Part shown: piece after piece, positions 6,287 through 8,899 of the stretch
How the letters are laid out: each line of letters starts with the position of its first letter
How positions within the stretch are numbered: the first letter of the stretch is position 1
Assembly: GCA_946886545.1 (NCBI GenBank)
Contig: CAMPIU010000096.1
Span: 1 to 8,899, forward strand
Direction of reading: 5' to 3'
DNA: 8,899 bases
Source: an uncultured Flavobacteriales bacterium
GTDB lineage: Bacteria > Bacteroidota > Bacteroidia > Flavobacteriales > Crocinitomicaceae
The notes under the pieces: generated by a model
Seen by the model: the letters and a program-made list of their open reading frames with translations, nothing else
Databases searched by the model: none
Told to the model about the DNA's origin: nothing
Program-made: the position numbers and the translations under genes

Positions 6287-7740
6287 TGCAGTATCCAATT
6301 CTCATAGCGTTTTTACTTTCCTGCTCTTTGAGTTATTCTCAAGGAGGTATTGACCGCATCCGTCATTTCAACCTAAAGCCTGATGGGGTATCTTCCCGAT
6401 CAATTCATCATTCAATACAGCCATTGATTCGATATACTCAAACAAAACCGGATACGAGCATTTTCGAAACCCATTTCAGTCCGAAGGATTCATACAGAAG
6501 TTTTGCCATTCTGCCTGCAAGTGACAGTTACTTTCAATACGATACCGCTGTCAGTTATCGAGCTGCTCTTGGTTTCAGTTTCGAAAAAACATGGGGCAAG
6601 TGGTACAATCGCACCCTGCTTACTTCAGGCTGGAGTTTAAGAGAGGACTACACCCAAACCCATGTGGCATTTTCTCCTTTACACAAACGGAATTCCTTTT
6701 GGTTTACCGATATCCGCACGAGAATGGGTTATACCCCGAATGAAATGCTGCACATCAGTGCAGGAATCGATAATCAGTTTTTTGGTGAAGGCTATCGTTC
6801 ACTGATTCAAGGTGACCAAGTTGCTCCGAATCCCTTCGTTCAGTTCCGGATGAATTTTTGGAACCTCGAATACGGTTTGCTTTATCAGTTTTTACACGAT
6901 AATAATCTGACAAGCAAAACTCGTGACTGGAAATACAATACCACCCATTATCTGAGTATGAATATCGGGGCAAATTTCAATGTCATGCTTTTGGAATCGG
7001 TCATTTTCCAGTCGAAAGACAGTACTTATAACAGAGGCTATGAAGTCGAGTACTTAAATCCCTTTGTTTTCTTTCGCCCACAGGAATACAGTTTGGGATC
7101 TACAGACAATGTATTGCTCGCACTGCAATCATCTTTTTATTTCTCCAACAAAAAACATTGTGTATACTTCCAATTACCACTGGACGAATTTGTATTGAAA
7201 GAAATTACCAAACGTTCCCAATGGTGGGCAAATAAGTACGGATTACAATTGGGAGTCAAAGGTCAATTTAAACGCTGGTCTTACCTTCTCGAGGGAAATT
7301 TGGTCCGGCCTTACACTTTCTCACATATTTCTTCGGGACAAAACAACGGTTCTCTCGGTTTGCCACTTGGACACTATCTTGGGGGCAATTTTGCCGAACT
7401 GATTGCAAGCGCCCAGGTACCATTCCGAAATTTTCAATTGACTCTTTTTTCATCTTTCTACCTGAAAGGGTATGATGATTCTTCTGTCAGTTACGGGGGA
7501 GATATTTACAAAAGCTATACTTCACACCCTAAAGAATTCGGAAATACAATAGGTCAGGGCCTCACCCAGCGTGCCGTATCATTTCAGGCAAATGCTTCTA
7601 CTACATTGAATAGACTGCAATTGGAACTATATGTGCAAGCCGGGTTGCAATATTGTTGGGGTGAAATGGATTCAAGCACCAATCCGCTGGTTTGTTTAGG
7701 AATCAGGAGCAAGCTGTTTAACGAACGAAAAATCCGGTAA
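6286..7740 (+). CDS. Wzi-like outer-membrane beta-barrel protein 2
   Basis: This 484-residue protein is the second tandem member of the Wzi-like barrel family. A signal peptide occupies about 1-18 (likely cleavage SYS before QGG). The defining segment is GIDNQFFGEGYRSLIQGD (160-177), followed by a WNLEYGLLYQF strand (192-202). Also present are YLNPFVFFRPQEYSLGS (256-272) ahead of DNVLL, a block common in Bacteroidota members, and LGLPLGHYLGGNFAEL (357-372). It contains more canonical blocks than its neighbour and is probably the closer relative of annotated capsule-assembly Wzi proteins. Its ATG shares one base with the TGA of the upstream gene (TGATG at 6284). It is the last gene of the cysQ operon and is followed within a few bases by a terminator. 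The two barrels could form a hetero-complex or handle different segments of one polymer; that is speculation. Confidence 0.84.
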   Translation: MQYPILIAFLLSCSLSYSQGGIDRIRHFNLKPDGVSSRSIHHSIQPLIRYTQTKPDTSIFETHFSPKDSYRSFAILPASDSYFQYDTAVSYRAALGFSFEKTWGKWYNRTLLTSGWSLREDYTQTHVAFSPLHKRNSFWFTDIRTRMGYTPNEMLHISAGIDNQFFGEGYRSLIQGDQVAPNPFVQFRMNFWNLEYGLLYQFLHDNNLTSKTRDWKYNTTHYLSMNIGANFNVMLLESVIFQSKDSTYNRGYEVEYLNPFVFFRPQEYSLGSTDNVLLALQSSFYFSNKKHCVYFQLPLDEFVLKEITKRSQWWANKYGLQLGVKGQFKRWSYLLEGNLVRPYTFSHISSGQNNGSLGLPLGHYLGGNFAELIASAQVPFRNFQLTLFSSFYLKGYDDSSVSYGGDIYKSYTSHPKEFGNTIGQGLTQRAVSFQANASTTLNRLQLELYVQAGLQYCWGEMDSSTNPLVCLGIRSKLFNERKIR

Positions 7741-7741
7741 T

Positions 7742-7771
7742 AAAAAAAGGATCTCATTGCTGAAATCCTTT
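7742..7771 (-). terminator. Intrinsic terminator between converging genes
   Basis: On the minus strand the RNA folds as an 11-bp stem (AAAGGAT, one U-G pair, UCA) closed by a GCAA (GNRA-type) tetraloop. Seven consecutive T follow (the A-run at 7742-7748). It lies 30 nt past the stop of the minus-strand lipoprotein gene. In the plus direction the U-G pair becomes a C-A mismatch and the downstream T-tract is interrupted, so it would end the cysQ operon less efficiently. Confidence 0.8.
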
Positions 7772-7800
7772 CTTCGTTAACCTTCATCAACACAAAACAT

Positions 7801-8580
7801 TTAGATTTGAATCGAACCGAGATTTTTGATCTGGCCTTTGGAAACCGTTATGTTTTGTATACTCTTTTGAGATGCTTCCACTTCACCTAATGCTCTCGCC
7901 TCAATCTTCAAAAGATAGGTTCCATCCGGAACTCCTTTAATTAAAAAATACCCGTTCGCATTTGTATAAGTACTTGCATGGTTAGAAGCATTACTTAAAC
8001 TAATTGCTGCTTTCGTTGCACCGCTAATGTGACCCTGAACACCGGTACTCGGGTCAGAAATTTCAGTCAGGACCGGATTCAGTTCATATCCTCCGTTGGT
8101 TTGATTAATGGACGATCCGACATTGAAATCCAATAAAACACTTGATGTTACTCCACTGCTTACCTGGCAATGAATCGGTACTTCAACCTGGTGGGAATAA
8201 TTGGAGCTAAATGATAAACTCACCGTGTTCAGACCATTTGAACCATTGAATGACAAACTGTTCTCGCCGCTAAATGTCAACCGCAGTTTGGTGTATGTCC
8301 CTGGTTGAACAGTTGTAGCACTTGCAATGGTAACCTCAGATCCATTAGTCAGATCCAGAATATTGATCTCCTGGGTGCTTTCATTGATAGTAAGCCAGCC
8401 GGAATTTTCCAAATACGCTTCCACCTTGATGATTTCAACATTCAGGGCAACAAAATCCCCCGGTGAATCCGTCATTCTAACTTCCATTTGGCCCTGAGAG
8501 ACTTTATTGTCTTTCTTACATGATTGAATAGTGAACCCTACACAAACAACCAACAACATGAATACCAGTATCCTTTTCAT
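7801..8580 (-). CDS. DUF4382 lipoprotein with C-terminal carboxypeptidase-regulatory-like domain
   Basis: This 259-residue protein is a predicted lipoprotein: KR, a hydrophobic stretch (4-18) and a lipobox IQSC with acylated Cys21, followed by KKDN. Residues about 30-175 match the DUF4382 pattern: VRMTDSPGDF (34-43), a central I.KVEAYLENSGW (51-62), DLTNG (76-80), PGTYTKLRL (93-101), LDFNVGSSI (150-158) and NPVLTEI (168-174). Residues about 180-230 (VQGHISG, a TNANGYFLIKGVPDGTY block) form a small beta-sandwich of the carboxypeptidase-regulatory or SpaA-like type. The function of DUF4382 is not known. The lipid anchor and beta-rich domains suggest a cell-envelope or surface location. It is convergent with the Wzi-like operon and has its own terminator. 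ATG at 8580 is the natural start because it directly precedes the signal peptide. Confidence 0.86.
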   Translation of the reverse strand: MKRILVFMLLVVCVGFTIQSCKKDNKVSQGQMEVRMTDSPGDFVALNVEIIKVEAYLENSGWLTINESTQEINILDLTNGSEVTIASATTVQPGTYTKLRLTFSGENSLSFNGSNGLNTVSLSFSSNYSHQVEVPIHCQVSSGVTSSVLLDFNVGSSINQTNGGYELNPVLTEISDPSTGVQGHISGATKAAISLSNASNHASTYTNANGYFLIKGVPDGTYLLKIEARALGEVEASQKSIQNITVSKGQIKNLGSIQI

Positions 8581-8771
8581 AATCGTGGATTTAATTCCGC
8601 CGGGACTTTTACGAAGTTTGTGCCAAAGGCAATCCGGAACCGTAAAACACTGTCGAAACCAATAATAAACAAAGGGTTTTCTAAAAGAACATCAACCGGG
8701 CATGTTTAGGAATTGGTATGTTAATCTTATCAAAATGAAATGATGATTTTCAATATGAATAATTTTTGAGC

Positions 8772-8804
8772 AAAAAAAGAGGGAGGCTTACCACTTCCTC
8801 CCTC
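8772..8804 (-). terminator. Strong minus-strand intrinsic terminator
   Basis: GAGGGAGG and CCTCCCTC (8779-8786 with 8797-8804) form a perfect 8-bp GC-rich stem around a 10-nt loop. On the minus strand seven T follow (A-run 8772-8778). It ends transcription coming from the right, well before the lipoprotein gene, whose start lies 192 nt further on. Confidence 0.85.
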
Positions 8805-8863
8805 AAACTAACACACCTATGACCCGATTTTTGAGTATTCAAAAAGAAACTCATTACCTGATA
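8772..8863 (-). ncRNA. Candidate small RNA or terminated leader
   Basis: A transcript starting a few bases after the -7 box at 8869-8876 and stopping at the terminator would be about 90 nt. It would carry a 5' hairpin with a perfect 7-bp AT-rich stem and 4-nt loop (TTTTTGA at 8828-8834 with TCAAAAA at 8839-8845), a single-stranded middle, and the terminator stem. I do not recognise a named RNA family. The exact 5' end is estimated. It could equally be a prematurely terminated leader of the lipoprotein gene, or the end of a gene beyond the window. Confidence 0.35.
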
Positions 8864-8868
8864 CAGAA

Positions 8869-8876
8869 CAAAGGTA
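8869..8876 (-). promoter_or_regulatory. -7 promoter element for the candidate small RNA
   Basis: On the minus strand this is TACCTTTG, an exact TAnnTTTG match. A TTTG lies upstream (8892-8895) with 15 nt between, shorter than the usual 19-21 nt, so the -33 assignment is weak. Its value comes from lying about 70 nt upstream of a strong terminator hairpin in the same direction. Confidence 0.45.
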
Positions 8877-8899
8877 TCTTTAAAGTTAAATCAAATACC

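Larger units (their letters stand above)
8581..8899. other. 319-nt protein-gene-free region upstream of the lipoprotein gene
   Basis: No credible protein gene is seen. For the lipoprotein gene the best -7 candidate on the minus strand is TGCCTTTG (8624-8631), one mismatch from TAnnTTTG and 43 nt before the ATG, without a clear -33 partner. The outer part holds a -7 box, an AT-rich hairpin and a strong terminator, all on the minus strand and listed separately. I recognise no gene in the about 140 nt between the terminator and this weak promoter. Confidence 0.5.

Noticed and set aside
6000..6353. 117-residue plus-strand frame spanning the junction of the two Wzi-like genes
   Set aside because: It is in an alternate frame of two well-supported barrel genes and has no family resemblance.
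8750..8854. 34-codon minus-strand open frame starting inside the candidate small RNA and running through its terminator
   Set aside because: It includes the terminator stem and T-run in its coding sequence, has no recognisable pattern, and such short frames are common by chance.

Overview
The window looks like chromosomal DNA from a Bacteroidota, probably a flavobacterium-like lineage. I infer this from the CysQ plus Wzi-type outer-membrane protein cluster, a DUF4382 lipoprotein with a CKKDN-type N-terminus, the lack of clear Shine-Dalgarno sites, and TAnnTTTG-type -7 promoter boxes. The genus cannot be fixed from sequence reading alone. I see no integrase, transposase, CRISPR, tRNA or rRNA.

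Left part (about 164-3695, minus strand). A three-gene cluster reads deoC (deoxyribose-phosphate aldolase), then a complete NAD(P)+ aldehyde dehydrogenase, then a short ALDH-fold protein that lacks every catalytic residue. The two ALDH proteins line up, in order, with the two halves of ALDH16 (human ALDH16A1), so this appears to be a split ALDH16. The expected job is to cleave deoxyribose 5-phosphate to glyceraldehyde 3-phosphate and acetaldehyde, and then oxidise the aldehyde. Both gaps inside this cluster (118 and 126 nt) are largely filled by the same GC-rich palindromic repeat in the same orientation.

Middle (3696-3929). A divergent intergenic region holds a perfect -7 box for deoC, a 12-nt perfect palindrome, three hairpin-type inverted repeats, and a near-identical 18-nt element repeated exactly 60 nt apart in front of cysQ.

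Right-centre (3930-7740, plus strand). cysQ (3'-phosphoadenosine 5'-phosphate phosphatase) and two Wzi-like outer-membrane beta-barrel genes are joined by 4-nt and 1-nt stop/start overlaps, so they should be co-translated. This pairs recycling of the sulfation by-product PAP with surface-polysaccharide-type barrels. The set ends at an intrinsic terminator at 7742-7771, whose best form serves the converging minus-strand gene.

Right end (7801-8899, minus strand). A DUF4382 lipoprotein carries a C-terminal carboxypeptidase-regulatory-like domain. Upstream of it lie 319 bases without a protein gene. These hold a strong minus-strand intrinsic terminator and, about 100 nt before it, a perfect -7 box, together outlining a possible small RNA or attenuated leader of about 90 nt.
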